35,824 nucleotides of DNA, taken from positions 1-35,824 of the forward strand of contig CAMBHH010000006.1 of assembly GCA_945866505.1 (NCBI GenBank), given 5' to 3'. The notes under the pieces are model-generated. The model saw only the letters and a list, made by a program, of their open reading frames with translations, was not told the DNA's origin and did not search any database. This DNA comes from Flavobacterium psychrophilum. GTDB taxonomy: Bacteria; Bacteroidota; Bacteroidia; Flavobacteriales; Flavobacteriaceae. Of this stretch, positions 16,223 to 26,793 are shown piece after piece. Position numbers and translations under genes: made by a program. Each line of letters opens with the position of its first letter. Position 1 is the stretch's first letter.

Positions 16223-17452
16223 ATGCTATACTATTTATTTGAATATTTAAACAAAACGATGGATATTCCTGGTACAGGAGTTTTTCAATATATCACATTT
16301 AGATCAGCATTGGCTTTCATCCTTTCTTTGCTCTTGTCCACCATTTATGGAAAAAGAGTAATTGGCTTTTTGAGGAAACAACAAATTGGAGAATCCGTTC
16401 GCGAACTAGGATTAGAAGGTCAAAAAGAAAAAGCAGGAACCCCAACAATGGGTGGGTTAATTATCATTTTTGCTACGTTAATTCCAGTATTTCTTTTAGC
16501 AAAACTTCAAAATATATACATCATATTGCTGATTGTCACTACTTTGTGGATGGGAATCATCGGTTTTATAGATGATTACATCAAAATTTTCAAAAAAGAC
16601 AAAGAAGGTCTAAAAGGAATATTCAAAGTCTTTGGCCAGGTAGGACTGGGTATAATTGTGGGTTCAGTACTGTATTTTAACCCCGATGTCACCATAAGAA
16701 CTGAAACCGCAAAGAATAATGTCCTAAAAGAAGTATCAGTAAACGAAATCAAACCAGCACCGGTTTATGAAAAATCAACAGCTACGACGATCCCTTTTGT
16801 AAAAAACAATGAATTTGATTATGCCGAAGCTTTATCCTGGATGGGAGATGGTTATAAAAAATGGGCTTGGTTAATATTTATTCCGATGGTAATTTTTATT
16901 ATAACTGCAGTTTCAAACGGCGCAAATTTAACCGATGGTATCGACGGTCTAGCAGCCGGAACATCAGCAGTCTCAGTCCTGGCGTTAGGAATTTTCACCT
17001 TCGTTTCAGGAAATATTATTTTTTCAAATTATTTGAACATTATGTACATCCCCTATTCAGGCGAAATGACAGTATTTATTTCGGCATTTGTAGGGTCATT
17101 GATCGGATTCTTATGGTACAATTCCTATCCGGCATCAGTATTTATGGGAGATACGGGCAGTTTAACTATTGGTGCTGTGATTGCAGTATTGGCTATCGCG
17201 GTTAGAAAAGAATTGCTCATACCATTATTATGCGGAATCTTCTTGGCTGAAAATTTCTCTGTTATTGTGCAAGTAGCTTATTTCAAATACACAAAAAAAC
17301 GTTTTGGCGACGGCCGACGAATATTTCTAATGGCGCCTTTACACCATCATTATCAAAAGAAAGGCTATCACGAAAGTAAAATTGTCACCCGATTTTGGAT
17401 TGTCGCCATCATGCTTGCCATCGTATCAATAATTACTTTAAAATTAAGATAA
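16223..17452 (+). CDS. mraY: Phospho-MurNAc-pentapeptide translocase MraY
   Basis: 409 aa, a polytopic inner-membrane enzyme that moves phospho-MurNAc-pentapeptide to undecaprenyl phosphate to form lipid I. Around ten membrane helices are evident. Signatures: the N-terminal [13 protein letters not shown], the first aspartate motif [37 protein letters not shown] and [12 protein letters not shown]. Compared with the roughly 360-aa proteobacterial form, it has an extra polar stretch of about 50 residues (about 155-210, [11 protein letters not shown] to [12 protein letters not shown]) in a periplasmic loop, which is usual in Bacteroidota. It shares one base with the murD start (TAATG). Confidence 0.96.
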   Translation: MLYYLFEYLNKTMDIPGTGVFQYITFRSALAFILSLLLSTIYGKRVIGFLRKQQIGESVRELGLEGQKEKAGTPTMGGLIIIFATLIPVFLLAKLQNIYIILLIVTTLWMGIIGFIDDYIKIFKKDKEGLKGIFKVFGQVGLGIIVGSVLYFNPDVTIRTETAKNNVLKEVSVNEIKPAPVYEKSTATTIPFVKNNEFDYAEALSWMGDGYKKWAWLIFIPMVIFIITAVSNGANLTDGIDGLAAGTSAVSVLALGIFTFVSGNIIFSNYLNIMYIPYSGEMTVFISAFVGSLIGFLWYNSYPASVFMGDTGSLTIGAVIAVLAIAVRKELLIPLLCGIFLAENFSVIVQVAYFKYTKKRFGDGRRIFLMAPLHHHYQKKGYHESKIVTRFWIVAIMLAIVSIITLKLR

Positions 17453-18789
17453 TGAGATTAGTAATCCTTGGTGGTGGCGAAAGCGGAGTTGGAACGGCTA
17501 TTTTGGGCAAGAAAAAAGGATATGATGTTTTTGTGTCTGATTACGGAAAAATTAAAGAAAATTACAGAGAAGTTCTTGTCGATAATGGCATTGCTTGGGA
17601 AGAAGAAAAGCATACAGAAGAACTGATTTTAAATGCAGACGTGGTGATGAAAAGCCCCGGAATTTCTGAAAAAAAATCAGCAATTGTAATTAAACTTGTC
17701 GAAAAAGGAATTCCAGTTATTTCAGAAATTGAGTTCGCTGCACCATTCACAAAAGCAAACACAATAGCAATTACAGGAAGTAATGGAAAAACAACAACGA
17801 CAATGTTGACCTATCATCTGCTAAAATCAGCAGGACTGAATGTTGGCATTGGTGGCAACATCGGAAAGAGTTTTGCTTTGCAAGTTGCAGAAGATAAATA
17901 CGATAGTTACGTTTTAGAAATCAGTAGTTTTCAGTTGGATGGAATTATAAATTACAAGCCACATATTGCGATAATTACTAACATCAGTCCAGATCATTTA
18001 GACCGATATGACTATAAATATGAAAATTATATCGCATCAAAATTTAGAATAACAATGAACCAAACGGAGGAAGATTTCCTTATTTACGATGCAGATGACG
18101 AAGCTATCGGAGAATGGTTAAAAAACAATAAAACAAAAGCACAATTAATTCCTTTTTCGCTAACAAATACATTCGAACTTGGAGCCTTTATAAAAGAAAA
18201 AACAATGGAAGTAAACATCATCAACGAGGAAGAATTCACAATGGAAACCGAAACTATGGCACTTGAAGGAAAGCATAATATGAAAAATGCAATGGCAGCA
18301 ACTTCTGTAGCAAAATTGATGAAAATTAGAAATGCGACCATTAGAGAAAGCTTATCCAATTTTCAAGGAGTGGAACACCGTTTAGAAAAAGTGCTTAAAA
18401 TTCAAAATGTGCAATACATCAACGATTCGAAAGCCACTAACGTCAATGCAACTTTTTTTGCACTGGACAGTATGACTACACCAACCGTTTGGATTGTGGG
18501 TGGCGTTGACAAAGGAAATGATTACAACGAATTGATGTGGTTGGTTCGTGAAAAAGTAAAAGCTATTATTTGTTTGGGAGTTGACAATAAAAAAATAATA
18601 GATGCTTTTGGCAATGTGGTCGATATGATGATTGAAGTCAATACTATGGAAGATGCGGTTAAAATGTCTCAAAAATTATCAGAAAAAGGAGATACGGTTT
18701 TATTATCTCCTGCATGTGCTAGTTTCGATTTATTCGAAAATTATGAGGATAGAGGTAATCAATTTAAGCAAGCGGTAAAACATTTATAA
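17452..18789 (+). CDS. murD: UDP-MurNAc-L-alanine:D-glutamate ligase
   Basis: 445 aa. Adds D-Glu to UDP-MurNAc-L-Ala. The start ATG at 17452 ([12 protein letters not shown]) overlaps the mraY stop by one base; a frame extending to 17395 lies within mraY and is not used. The N-terminal Rossmann motif LGGGESGVG binds the UDP part, and the ATP-binding motif GSNGKTTT is at about 108-115. Further Mur-ligase motifs are EISSFQLDG, NISPDHLDRY and NDSKATN. The C-terminal motif LSPACASFDLFENYEDRGNQF is typical of MurD. Confidence 0.95.
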   Translation: MRLVILGGGESGVGTAILGKKKGYDVFVSDYGKIKENYREVLVDNGIAWEEEKHTEELILNADVVMKSPGISEKKSAIVIKLVEKGIPVISEIEFAAPFTKANTIAITGSNGKTTTTMLTYHLLKSAGLNVGIGGNIGKSFALQVAEDKYDSYVLEISSFQLDGIINYKPHIAIITNISPDHLDRYDYKYENYIASKFRITMNQTEEDFLIYDADDEAIGEWLKNNKTKAQLIPFSLTNTFELGAFIKEKTMEVNIINEEEFTMETETMALEGKHNMKNAMAATSVAKLMKIRNATIRESLSNFQGVEHRLEKVLKIQNVQYINDSKATNVNATFFALDSMTTPTVWIVGGVDKGNDYNELMWLVREKVKAIICLGVDNKKIIDAFGNVVDMMIEVNTMEDAVKMSQKLSEKGDTVLLSPACASFDLFENYEDRGNQFKQAVKHL

Positions 18790-18821
18790 AAAAAGCACTA
18801 CGTTAAGGTGTTAGGTCCTAG

Positions 18822-18856
18822 ACCCAAAACCTATATCCCATAACCCACAACCTATA
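18822..18856 (+). repeat. Five degenerate heptamers directly before ftsW
   Basis: ACCCAAA, ACCTATA, TCCCATA, ACCCACA and ACCTATA run head to tail, and the last ends at the base before the ftsW ATG (18857). The unit differs from the mraY array but the 7-nt period is the same. Confidence 0.85.
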
Positions 18857-20158
18857 ATGAAAGAACTAGTAAACAATCTTAAAGGAGACAGAGTAATATG
18901 GACATTCGTGTCTCTGTTAGCTTTGTTTTCATTTATGCCTGTTTTTAGTGCGAGTAGTAATTTGGCATACATTGGGCAAGGAACAGGAAATACAATAAGT
19001 TATTTATTAAAACATTTAGCTCATATTTTTATTGGGCTTATCATCATTTATTGGGTTCATAAAGTACCGTTTCATTATTATCGCGGACTTTCAAAAATTG
19101 CTTTACCAATAGTTTGGTTATTGCTAGTCTATACTTTAATAAAAGGAACTGTAATAGCTGGTGCCAACGCAAGTCGATGGATACAGTTACCCTTTATTGG
19201 CGTGTCATTTCAAACATCTACGTTAGCAGCTATAGTATTATTTGTATTTGTAGCGCGGTATTTATCGAAAAAAAATGACGAACCAATAACCTTTCAGAAA
19301 TCAGTTATAGAGCTTTGGATTCCCGTTTTTATCACTTTAGGCTTAATTCTGCCTGCCAATTTCTCTACTACAGCATTAATTTTTTCCATGGTAGTAATGA
19401 TCACTTTCGTTGGAAAATATCCTTTGAAATATTTAGGTTTAATCATTGGAACTGGAATTGTAGCCTTAATTCTTTTTTACGGAATGTCAAAAGTGTTCCC
19501 AGATTCCAATTTGTTTAGTAGAGTGAATACATGGGAAAGTAGAATTGAAAACTTCAGCACTGACAAACCCGGAGAAGATGATTATCAAATAGAAAAAGCA
19601 AAAATTGCCATTGCGTCGGGAGGAATTTACGGATTAGGTCCTGGAAAAAGCGTGCAAAAACACTTTTTACCACAATCCTCATCTGATTTTATATATGCAA
19701 TTATTGTCGAAGAATGGGGATTAATCGGTGGTCTCGGAATATTGCTTTTATATTTACTATTGTTTTTTAGATTCGTTATAGCAGCTCATAAAGCCAACTC
19801 GCCATTTGGACAACTTTTAGTTGTAGGATTAGGATTTCCAATGATCTTCCAAGCGATGATCAACATGGCTGTTGCGGTAGAATTATTGCCTGTAACAGGA
19901 CAAACATTACCTTTAATAAGTAGCGGAGGAAGTTCTATTTGGATGTCGTGTATCGCCTTAGGAATTATCATCAATGTCACTAAAAAAGAAGAAGAAATTG
20001 CACAAGAATTAAGCGATAAAGCAAGAAGAGAAGCGGCTTTACAAAAATTGATTGACAAGCAGTTAGAAGAAGAAAATGAAGCAGAAATGGCTGCTGATGA
20101 AAACTATTCTATCGAAGATAAAACCAATAATCCAATGAATGCTGTGCTGAATAAATAA
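18857..20158 (+). CDS. ftsW: Septal peptidoglycan glycosyltransferase FtsW
   Basis: 433 aa SEDS-family membrane protein with about ten helices; polymerises lipid II into septal glycan together with FtsI. Family motifs: GANASRWIQLPFIGVSFQ, LPANFSTTALI, LGPGKSVQKHFLPQSSSDF, IVEEWGLIGG and PVTGQTLPLISSGGSS near the last helices. The C-terminal 60 residues after the final helix are charged and coiled-coil-like (KKEEEIAQELSDKARREAAL), probably a cytoplasmic tail. It follows murD by 67 nt, with the heptamer array filling the leader. Confidence 0.96.
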   Translation: MKELVNNLKGDRVIWTFVSLLALFSFMPVFSASSNLAYIGQGTGNTISYLLKHLAHIFIGLIIIYWVHKVPFHYYRGLSKIALPIVWLLLVYTLIKGTVIAGANASRWIQLPFIGVSFQTSTLAAIVLFVFVARYLSKKNDEPITFQKSVIELWIPVFITLGLILPANFSTTALIFSMVVMITFVGKYPLKYLGLIIGTGIVALILFYGMSKVFPDSNLFSRVNTWESRIENFSTDKPGEDDYQIEKAKIAIASGGIYGLGPGKSVQKHFLPQSSSDFIYAIIVEEWGLIGGLGILLLYLLLFFRFVIAAHKANSPFGQLLVVGLGFPMIFQAMINMAVAVELLPVTGQTLPLISSGGSSIWMSCIALGIIINVTKKEEEIAQELSDKARREAALQKLIDKQLEEENEAEMAADENYSIEDKTNNPMNAVLNK

Positions 20159-20192
20159 GAACTTGATTGGTTAAAATAATCTTTTAGGAAAA

Positions 20193-21281
20193 ATGGAAAA
20201 TTTAAAATTCATATTAAGTGGTGGCGGAACTGGTGGACATATCTACCCAGCCGTCGCGATTGCCAATGAACTAAAATCTCGTTTCCCTAATGCCGAATTC
20301 CTTTTTGTTGGAGCAAAAGATAAAATGGAAATGCAAAAAGTACCTCAATCAGGATACAAAATCAAAGGACTTTGGATTGCTGGTTTACAACGAAAATTGA
20401 CCCTACAAAACGCACTCTTTCCATTCAAATTAATCAATAGTTTATGGAAATCGCGCAAAATAATTAAAGAATTCAAACCCAATGTAGTCATAGGAACTGG
20501 CGGCTTTGCTTCAGGACCCCTTTTGCAAATGGCCAATGTGTTGCATATTCCAACTGTGATTCAGGAACAAAATTCCTATCCCGGTATTACAAATAAAATT
20601 TTAAGCAAAAAAGCCAATAAAATTTGTGTGGCTTATGAAAATCTTGAGCGTTTTTTTCCAAAAGAAAAAATGATTTTGACCGGAAATCCAGTTCGTCAAG
20701 ATTTAATCGACATCGAAAGTAAAAAAGCAGAAGCTATTCACTATTTCAATTTAGATACCAATAAAAAAACGCTATTGGTTCTTGGCGGAAGCCTTGGCGC
20801 ACGAAGAGTAAACCAATTAATTGAAAAAGAATTGGCTAATCTAGAAACGCTAAATGTTCAAATTATCTGGCAATGTGGAAAATTATATTTTGAAGATTAT
20901 AAAAAATACAATTCGAATAATGTACAAGTTTTAGCGTTTATAGATAGAATGGATTTGGTTTATGCCGCTGCTGATATTGTTATATCTAGAGCTGGTGCAT
21001 CATCGGTTTCTGAATTGTGTATTGTAGGGAAACCCGTGATATTTATTCCATCTCCTAATGTTGCCGAAGATCATCAAACCAAAAATGCAAAATCAATTGT
21101 AGATAAAAAGGGAGCTTTAATGCTAAAAGAATCCGAGTTGGATACACAATTCAGCATTGTTTTTGAAGCATTATTGAAAGACAAAGGAAAACAAGAGCAG
21201 TTGAGCAAAAATATCAAACATTTGGCTTTGCCAAATGCAACAAAACAGATAGTTGACGAAATTGTGAAACTAATTAAATAG
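20193..21281 (+). CDS. murG: MurG: UDP-GlcNAc transferase forming lipid II
   Basis: 362 aa peripheral membrane glycosyltransferase (GT28) that adds GlcNAc to lipid I. The N-terminal glycine-rich motif [16 protein letters not shown] and the GTGGFASGP loop are present, then [22 protein letters not shown] and the UDP-GlcNAc-binding region [21 protein letters not shown]. It lies 34 nt after ftsW. AGGA a few bases before the ATG is a weak Shine-Dalgarno-like site, clearly shorter than those of dnaG and rpoD. Confidence 0.96.
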   Translation: MENLKFILSGGGTGGHIYPAVAIANELKSRFPNAEFLFVGAKDKMEMQKVPQSGYKIKGLWIAGLQRKLTLQNALFPFKLINSLWKSRKIIKEFKPNVVIGTGGFASGPLLQMANVLHIPTVIQEQNSYPGITNKILSKKANKICVAYENLERFFPKEKMILTGNPVRQDLIDIESKKAEAIHYFNLDTNKKTLLVLGGSLGARRVNQLIEKELANLETLNVQIIWQCGKLYFEDYKKYNSNNVQVLAFIDRMDLVYAAADIVISRAGASSVSELCIVGKPVIFIPSPNVAEDHQTKNAKSIVDKKGALMLKESELDTQFSIVFEALLKDKGKQEQLSKNIKHLALPNATKQIVDEIVKLIK

Positions 21282-21364
21282 CAATATCAATGTCAATTTA
21301 GAAGTTGCATATCGAACGTGTTAAAAAATGAATTGTCATTTACATTGAAATTAAAATAAAAAAA

Positions 21365-22714
21365 ATGAATTTAAATCAAATACAAAATGTCTATTTTATA
21401 GGAATCGGAGGAATCGGGATGAGTGCTTTGGCGCGCTATTTCAAAGCCATCGGCAAGAATGTATCTGGTTATGACAAAACAGAAACTGAGCTCACCAAAG
21501 AGCTAAATCAGCTGGGAATTGCTATTCACTTTGAGGATAAAATCGATTTAATTCCTGATGATTATTACGTAGAAAATACCCTTGTCATTATTACACCAGC
21601 GGTTCCAAAAACACATTCGGAATGGAATTATTTTGTGGAAAGAAATTATGAATTAAAAAAAAGAGCTGAAGTTCTAGGACTTATAACGAAAGACACTTTT
21701 TGTTTTGCAGTGGCTGGAACTCACGGAAAGACAACTACTTCTAGTATTTTAGGACACATTTTATATGAAAGTGGCGCAGATGTAACAGCATTTGTTGGAG
21801 GAATCGTAGAAAATTATAATTCAAATTTAATTGGAAATGGTAAAACAATTACCGTTGTCGAAGCCGACGAATTTGACCGTTCCTTTTTGCATTTACACCC
21901 AGATATTGCCTGCGTAACCTCAATGGATGCAGATCATTTGGATATTTATGGAGACAAGGAATCAATTGAAGAATCTTTCCGAGAATTTGCTGATAAAATA
22001 GAAGACAAAAGCAAACTTTTCATCACAAATGAACTATCTCTAAAAGGGCTTACTTGTTCCGTAAATGAAGCTGCTGATTTCTCTGCTTTTAACATTAGAA
22101 TAATAAATAGTCAATATGTTTTTGATGTGAAAACGCCATCCGAAACCTTAGTAAACTTAGAATTTGGTTTGCCAGGAAAACACAATTTAACGAATGCCCT
22201 AATGGCATTAGCAATGGCAAAAACTTTCGGCATCACAACTGAAAACATTGCTAGTGCTCTACACTCATTTAAAGGAATAAAGCGACGATTTTCATACCAA
22301 ATCAAAACTGATAATTTAGTTTATATAGATGATTATGCACACCATCCAACCGAAATCAATGCAGTGCATCAAGCGGTTACAGAATTGTATCCAAACCAAA
22401 AAGTTTTAGCTGTTTTTCAACCCCATTTGTTTAGCAGAACTAAAGATTTTGCCGACGATTTTGCCAAAAGTTTAGCTGCTTTTGATGAAGTAATTTTATT
22501 AGATATTTATCCCGCAAGAGAATTACCAATGGAAGGCATTACTTCAAGTTGGCTATTAGATAAAATAGGAAATTCAAATAAGAAATTGGTTTCAAAACAG
22601 GAATTGATTCCAACAATTTTGGAAAGTCAAGCAACCGTTATTGTAACCATAGGTGCAGGAGATATTGGCGAAATGGTATCAACAATTAAAAAAGCATTAA
22701 ATGAAACACTTTAA
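21365..22714 (+). CDS. murC: UDP-N-acetylmuramate:L-alanine ligase
   Basis: 449 aa. First ligase of the stem peptide, adding L-Ala to UDP-MurNAc. The N-terminal motif FIGIGGIGMSALARY is the Rossmann loop. The ATP motif GTHGKTTTS has the His typical of MurC, and later motifs are EADEFDRSFLHL, DADHLDIYGDKES, GKHNLTNALMALA, DDYAHHPTEI and QPHLFSRTKDF. An 83-nt AT-rich spacer without repeats separates it from murG. It overlaps ftsQ by 14 nt. Confidence 0.96.
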   Translation: MNLNQIQNVYFIGIGGIGMSALARYFKAIGKNVSGYDKTETELTKELNQLGIAIHFEDKIDLIPDDYYVENTLVIITPAVPKTHSEWNYFVERNYELKKRAEVLGLITKDTFCFAVAGTHGKTTTSSILGHILYESGADVTAFVGGIVENYNSNLIGNGKTITVVEADEFDRSFLHLHPDIACVTSMDADHLDIYGDKESIEESFREFADKIEDKSKLFITNELSLKGLTCSVNEAADFSAFNIRIINSQYVFDVKTPSETLVNLEFGLPGKHNLTNALMALAMAKTFGITTENIASALHSFKGIKRRFSYQIKTDNLVYIDDYAHHPTEINAVHQAVTELYPNQKVLAVFQPHLFSRTKDFADDFAKSLAAFDEVILLDIYPARELPMEGITSSWLLDKIGNSNKKLVSKQELIPTILESQATVIVTIGAGDIGEMVSTIKKALNETL

Positions 22715-23426
22715 TTGGACAAATATTCGATTAATACTAATGTTTTCATTGGTCATCTTTTTGTATTCGTTTACATCGGATCGCAATAATAACAGAAAAT
22801 TGTCAAAATCTACGGTTGTTTTTGTAGGAGAAGACGCGCCGTATGTGAGTCAAGAAACGGTTAATAAATTGTTAATAGAAAATAATAAAGACGCTAAAAG
22901 TATAGGTAAAGATAAATTAAATTTGAACAAATTGGAAAAAAGGCTGAACTCACACGAAATGATAGAAAAATCTGATGTGTTTGTGAGCATTGATGGGGTA
23001 ATGAAAGCAGTAGTGAAACAAAAAACTCCAGTAGCTCGAGTTTTTGATGGAGACAATTCTTTCTACATTGATTATAAAGGGAATAAGATGCCATTATCGG
23101 CAAATTATACAGCTAGAGTTCCACTTGTTTCGGGGGTAATAAATAAAAAAAACAGCGAAAAATTAGCCAAATTATTTCGTATCATACATGACGATGAGTT
23201 TTTGAAAAAAAACATCATTGGTGTTCAGATTATGCCAAAAGGAAGCTTAATATTATTGAACAGAAATTATAATTATCAAATTGATTTTGGTGGAACAGTA
23301 AGAATGAACGCCAAACTGAATAATTATAAAGTTTTTTTTCAAAAAGCGATTTTAGATAGTTCGTTAAATAAATACAAAACCATCGACTTGAGATTTGCGC
23401 AGCAAGTGGTATGTACTAAAAAATAG
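22701..23426 (+). CDS. ftsQ: FtsQ-like cell division protein
   Basis: 241 aa. One membrane helix near the N-terminus (about 9-25, IRLILMFSLVIFLYSF), then a periplasmic part. In FtsQ proteins that part contains a POTRA domain followed by a beta domain that binds FtsL and FtsB. Sequence conservation is low, as is usual for the family, so the call rests on topology, length, the ending MPKGSLILLNRNYNYQIDFG...KTIDLRFAQQVVC, and position between murC and ftsA. It overlaps murC by 14 nt and is 3 nt from ftsA. Confidence 0.88.
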   Translation: MKHFNWTNIRLILMFSLVIFLYSFTSDRNNNRKLSKSTVVFVGEDAPYVSQETVNKLLIENNKDAKSIGKDKLNLNKLEKRLNSHEMIEKSDVFVSIDGVMKAVVKQKTPVARVFDGDNSFYIDYKGNKMPLSANYTARVPLVSGVINKKNSEKLAKLFRIIHDDEFLKKNIIGVQIMPKGSLILLNRNYNYQIDFGGTVRMNAKLNNYKVFFQKAILDSSLNKYKTIDLRFAQQVVCTKK

Positions 23427-23429
23427 AAA

Positions 23430-24797
23430 ATGGAAAAAGAGAATATTGCAGTAGGACTTGATATTGGGACAACAAAAATAGTTGCCATGATAGGCAAAAA
23501 AAATGAGTACGGTAAACTAGAAATTCTTGGCGTTGGAAAATCCAAAAGTCTTGGCGTAGCTAGAGGTGTTGTTAACAATATCACTCAAACCATTCAATCT
23601 ATTCAGCAAGCGGTGCTTGAAGCAGAAAACAAATCAGGTTACAAAATAAATAATGTGGTTGTAGGAATTGCAGGCCAGCATATTCGTAGTATTCAACATA
23701 GTGATTATATCATAAGAAACAATGCAGAGGAAGTGATTTCTGGAAATGACATTCAACTTTTGATAGAACAAGTAAACAAGTTGGCTATGTTGCCGGGCGA
23801 AGAAATTATACATGTTTTGCCACAAGAATACAAAATCGACGGACAATCCGATATTAAAGAACCTATAGGAATGTATGGCGGCAGATTAGAATCGAGTTTC
23901 CACGTAGTGGTAGGACAAGCATCGTCAATTCGCAACGTTGCAAGGTGCGTTCAAAGTGCCAACATTGAACTCTCAGGCTTAACTTTGGAACCACTTGCTT
24001 CGGCAAATGCGGTTTTAAGCCAAGAAGAAAAAGAAGCAGGTGTTGCATTGATAGATATTGGAGGTGGAACAACAGATTTGGCGATTTTCAAAGACGGCAT
24101 TATTCGCCACACAGCCGTAATCCCTTTTGGTGGAAATGTAATCACCGATGACATTAAAGAAGGATGTTCTATTATTGAAAAACAAGCTGAATTATTGAAG
24201 GTTAAATTTGGATCAGCTTGGCCTGGAGAAAATAAAGACAATGAAATCGTTTCAATTCCAGGTTTAAGAGGAAGAGACCCAAAGGAAATTTCGCTAAAGA
24301 ATTTGTCAAAAATAATTCACGCACGTGTTGTTGAAATAATTGAACAAGTATTTACAGAAATCAAAGAGTACGGACACGATGATCCACGAAAAAAGTTGAT
24401 CGCTGGAATAGTTTTGACTGGTGGAGGTTCTCAATTGAACCACATCAAACAATTAGTAGAATATATTACAGGAATCGATACTAGAATTGGCTATCCAAAC
24501 GAACATTTAGCTGGCAACTCTGATGAGGAAATATCCTGCCCATTGTATGCAACCGTAGTAGGCTTGGTGATGAATAGCATTGAAAACAAAACGCAAAGTG
24601 CTGTCAAATTAGAACAACATACAGAAGCTAAAATCGTTAGACCGCCAATAATTGAAATTATTGAAGAGGAGATAATAAAAGATGAGATACAAAATAAAAT
24701 AACACCTCAACCTGTAACAACTTCAAACAAAAAAAACTTTTTTGACTTAAGCGGTTACTTGGGAAAAATTAAAGAATTCTTAGACAACGCAGAATAA
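23430..24797 (+). CDS. ftsA: Cell division protein FtsA
   Basis: 455 aa actin-like ATPase that tethers FtsZ to the membrane. Phosphate-1 motif VGLDIGTTKIVAMIG (about 8-22), phosphate-2 motif LIDIGGGTTDLAIF and adenosine motif GIVLTGGGSQLN. The SHS2-type 1C domain follows the first motif (GVARGVVNNITQTIQSIQQAV). After a linker rich in Glu, Ile and Pro, the C-terminus FFDLSGYLGKIKEFLDN forms an amphipathic helix, the usual membrane-targeting sequence. It is followed by a 39-nt AT-rich gap before ftsZ that contains about 2.5 copies of TAAAATAA (24807-24826). Confidence 0.96.
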   Translation: MEKENIAVGLDIGTTKIVAMIGKKNEYGKLEILGVGKSKSLGVARGVVNNITQTIQSIQQAVLEAENKSGYKINNVVVGIAGQHIRSIQHSDYIIRNNAEEVISGNDIQLLIEQVNKLAMLPGEEIIHVLPQEYKIDGQSDIKEPIGMYGGRLESSFHVVVGQASSIRNVARCVQSANIELSGLTLEPLASANAVLSQEEKEAGVALIDIGGGTTDLAIFKDGIIRHTAVIPFGGNVITDDIKEGCSIIEKQAELLKVKFGSAWPGENKDNEIVSIPGLRGRDPKEISLKNLSKIIHARVVEIIEQVFTEIKEYGHDDPRKKLIAGIVLTGGGSQLNHIKQLVEYITGIDTRIGYPNEHLAGNSDEEISCPLYATVVGLVMNSIENKTQSAVKLEQHTEAKIVRPPIIEIIEEEIIKDEIQNKITPQPVTTSNKKNFFDLSGYLGKIKEFLDNAE

Positions 24798-24836
24798 AGA
24801 AAAAATTAAAATAATAAAATAATAAAAACCCATAAG

Positions 24837-26771
24837 ATGATGAGCAACTCAGAATTTGGCAGTATTTCTTTTGATTTACCAAAAAACCAATCAAATGTAA
24901 TAAAAGTTATAGGTGTTGGTGGAGGCGGAAGTAATGCCATAAACCACATGTTCAAGCAAGGTATTAGAGGCGTAGATTTTATCGTTTGCAATACCGATTC
25001 TCAAGCTTTAGACAACAGTTCAGTGCCTAATAAAATTCAATTAGGCGTTCACTTAACTGAAGGACTTGGTGCAGGAGCAAATCCTGATGTAGGACAACAA
25101 TCAGCGATAGAAAGTATTGCTGAAATAGAAAAAATGCTTGACAGCAACACCAAAATGGTTTTTATCACCGCAGGAATGGGTGGAGGAACGGGTACAGGTG
25201 CAGCGCCAGTAATTGCTCAATTGGCGAAAGAAAGAGATATTTTAACAGTAGGAATCGTAACATTGCCGTTTTCCTTCGAAGGAAAAGTTCGACTAGAACA
25301 AGCACAGAATGGTATTAACAAACTGCGCAAACAAGTCGATTCTTTGATTGTAATCAATAACAATAAACTTAGAGAAGTATATGGAAATTTAGGCTTCAAA
25401 GCCGGATTTTCTAAAGCCGATGAAGTTTTGGCTACAGCCTCAAGAGGTATCGCAGAAGTAATCACACACCACTATACTCAAAATATAGATTTAAAAGACG
25501 CCAAAACAGTTTTGGCCAATAGTGGAACAGCGATAATGGGATCCGCAGTTTCTACTGGTGCTAATAGAGCAAAAGAAGGTATAATTTCAGCTTTAGATTC
25601 TCCTCTATTAAACGACAATAAAATTACTGGAGCCAAAAACGTATTGTTGCTCATCGTTTCTGGTGCAGATGAAATCACAATTGATGAAATTGGAGAAATC
25701 AACGATTATATCCAAAATGAAGCAGGACACAATGCCAATATTATTATGGGTGTAGGTGAAGATGAGACTCTAGGAGATTCAATATCTGTAACCATAATTG
25801 CAACCGGTTTTGATATCGAACAACAACGCGAAATTGTAAATGTTGAACCTCCAAAGATTATTCACACACTTGGTGACGATCAAAAAAACGAGTACGATTT
25901 GACAAAAACAACAGTTCCCTCATTTCATCATGAAACGGAAACGCCTGTCTCTAAAACCGAAGACCGAATTGTCTTTGAACTTTTAGAAGAAGAACAAGAA
26001 GTTGTTGAAGCCCCTGCAAAAGTTATTCTAAAAAGCGAGGAACTCATGGGTATGAATGAGTTTATTAAAAATTTAGATGTGACATTCGAAATTATTTCAC
26101 CTATTAAAGACTTAGATTTTGTTGTATCATCAGCAGAGGTTAAACAAATAGAAGTTGTTGAAGCAAAAATATATGAAAAGGAAGAACAAGCTACTTTATC
26201 ATTCGAATTACCACTTTTTAAGACTGAAACAGCAAAAAAGGAAGAAACTAGAACTTTATTTGAACTAAGTAATGAAACAAGGGATATTAAAGTAAATGAA
26301 CCAATACAATTTGTTCCAGTAACTGAACTGACAGAAAATGGAATCATACGCTATACTCTTGAAGAATATACCGAAGTGGAAAATGCATTGCTAGGCTCAA
26401 AACCTGCTACAGCAATAGTTGTAGAAGAAATTCCAGAAGAATTAAATATCACCATGAAAAAGATTAATGTCACCGACAACGAAGTTGTTACTTTTGAACA
26501 TATTTCTCCAATGGATATGACAATTAAGGAATCGATGAAATTAAGAACTGATGAAAGAAGAAAAAAATTAAAAGAATTTAATTATAAATTCCATAATTCT
26601 ATTTCAAAAGTGGACGAATTAGAAAGAGTACCTGCTTATCAAAGACAAAATATAGAACTTTCAAAAGGACAAACCACTGGAATGAATTCAAGAATTTCAT
26701 TGGGAACAGACAGCAATGACGACCTTCAATTGAGATCAAACAACTCGTTCCTGCATGATAATGTTGACTAA
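24837..26771 (+). CDS. ftsZ: Cell division GTPase FtsZ with long C-terminal extension
   Basis: 644 aa, far longer than the typical 350-400. The tubulin-like GTPase domain (about 15-325) has GVGGGGSNAINHM, the tubulin signature GGGTGTG at 115-121, NNNKLREVYG and the T7-loop region DEIGEINDYIQNEAG. The linker (about 326-597) is acidic and rich in E, V, I and T, and probably disordered. The motif VPAYQRQ (598-604) looks like the conserved FtsA-binding tail (consensus PAFLRKQ-like). A further 40 residues follow, ending DSNDDLQLRSNNSFLHDNVD, a wording I associate with flavobacterial FtsZ. Two starts (ATG ATG at 24837 and 24840) are possible. It is the last gene of the cluster, with a strong terminator after it. 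Confidence 0.97.
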   Translation: MMSNSEFGSISFDLPKNQSNVIKVIGVGGGGSNAINHMFKQGIRGVDFIVCNTDSQALDNSSVPNKIQLGVHLTEGLGAGANPDVGQQSAIESIAEIEKMLDSNTKMVFITAGMGGGTGTGAAPVIAQLAKERDILTVGIVTLPFSFEGKVRLEQAQNGINKLRKQVDSLIVINNNKLREVYGNLGFKAGFSKADEVLATASRGIAEVITHHYTQNIDLKDAKTVLANSGTAIMGSAVSTGANRAKEGIISALDSPLLNDNKITGAKNVLLLIVSGADEITIDEIGEINDYIQNEAGHNANIIMGVGEDETLGDSISVTIIATGFDIEQQREIVNVEPPKIIHTLGDDQKNEYDLTKTTVPSFHHETETPVSKTEDRIVFELLEEEQEVVEAPAKVILKSEELMGMNEFIKNLDVTFEIISPIKDLDFVVSSAEVKQIEVVEAKIYEKEEQATLSFELPLFKTETAKKEETRTLFELSNETRDIKVNEPIQFVPVTELTENGIIRYTLEEYTEVENALLGSKPATAIVVEEIPEELNITMKKINVTDNEVVTFEHISPMDMTIKESMKLRTDERRKKLKEFNYKFHNSISKVDELERVPAYQRQNIELSKGQTTGMNSRISLGTDSNDDLQLRSNNSFLHDNVD

Positions 26772-26793
26772 CTAAATCAAACGCAAGTTTTTT

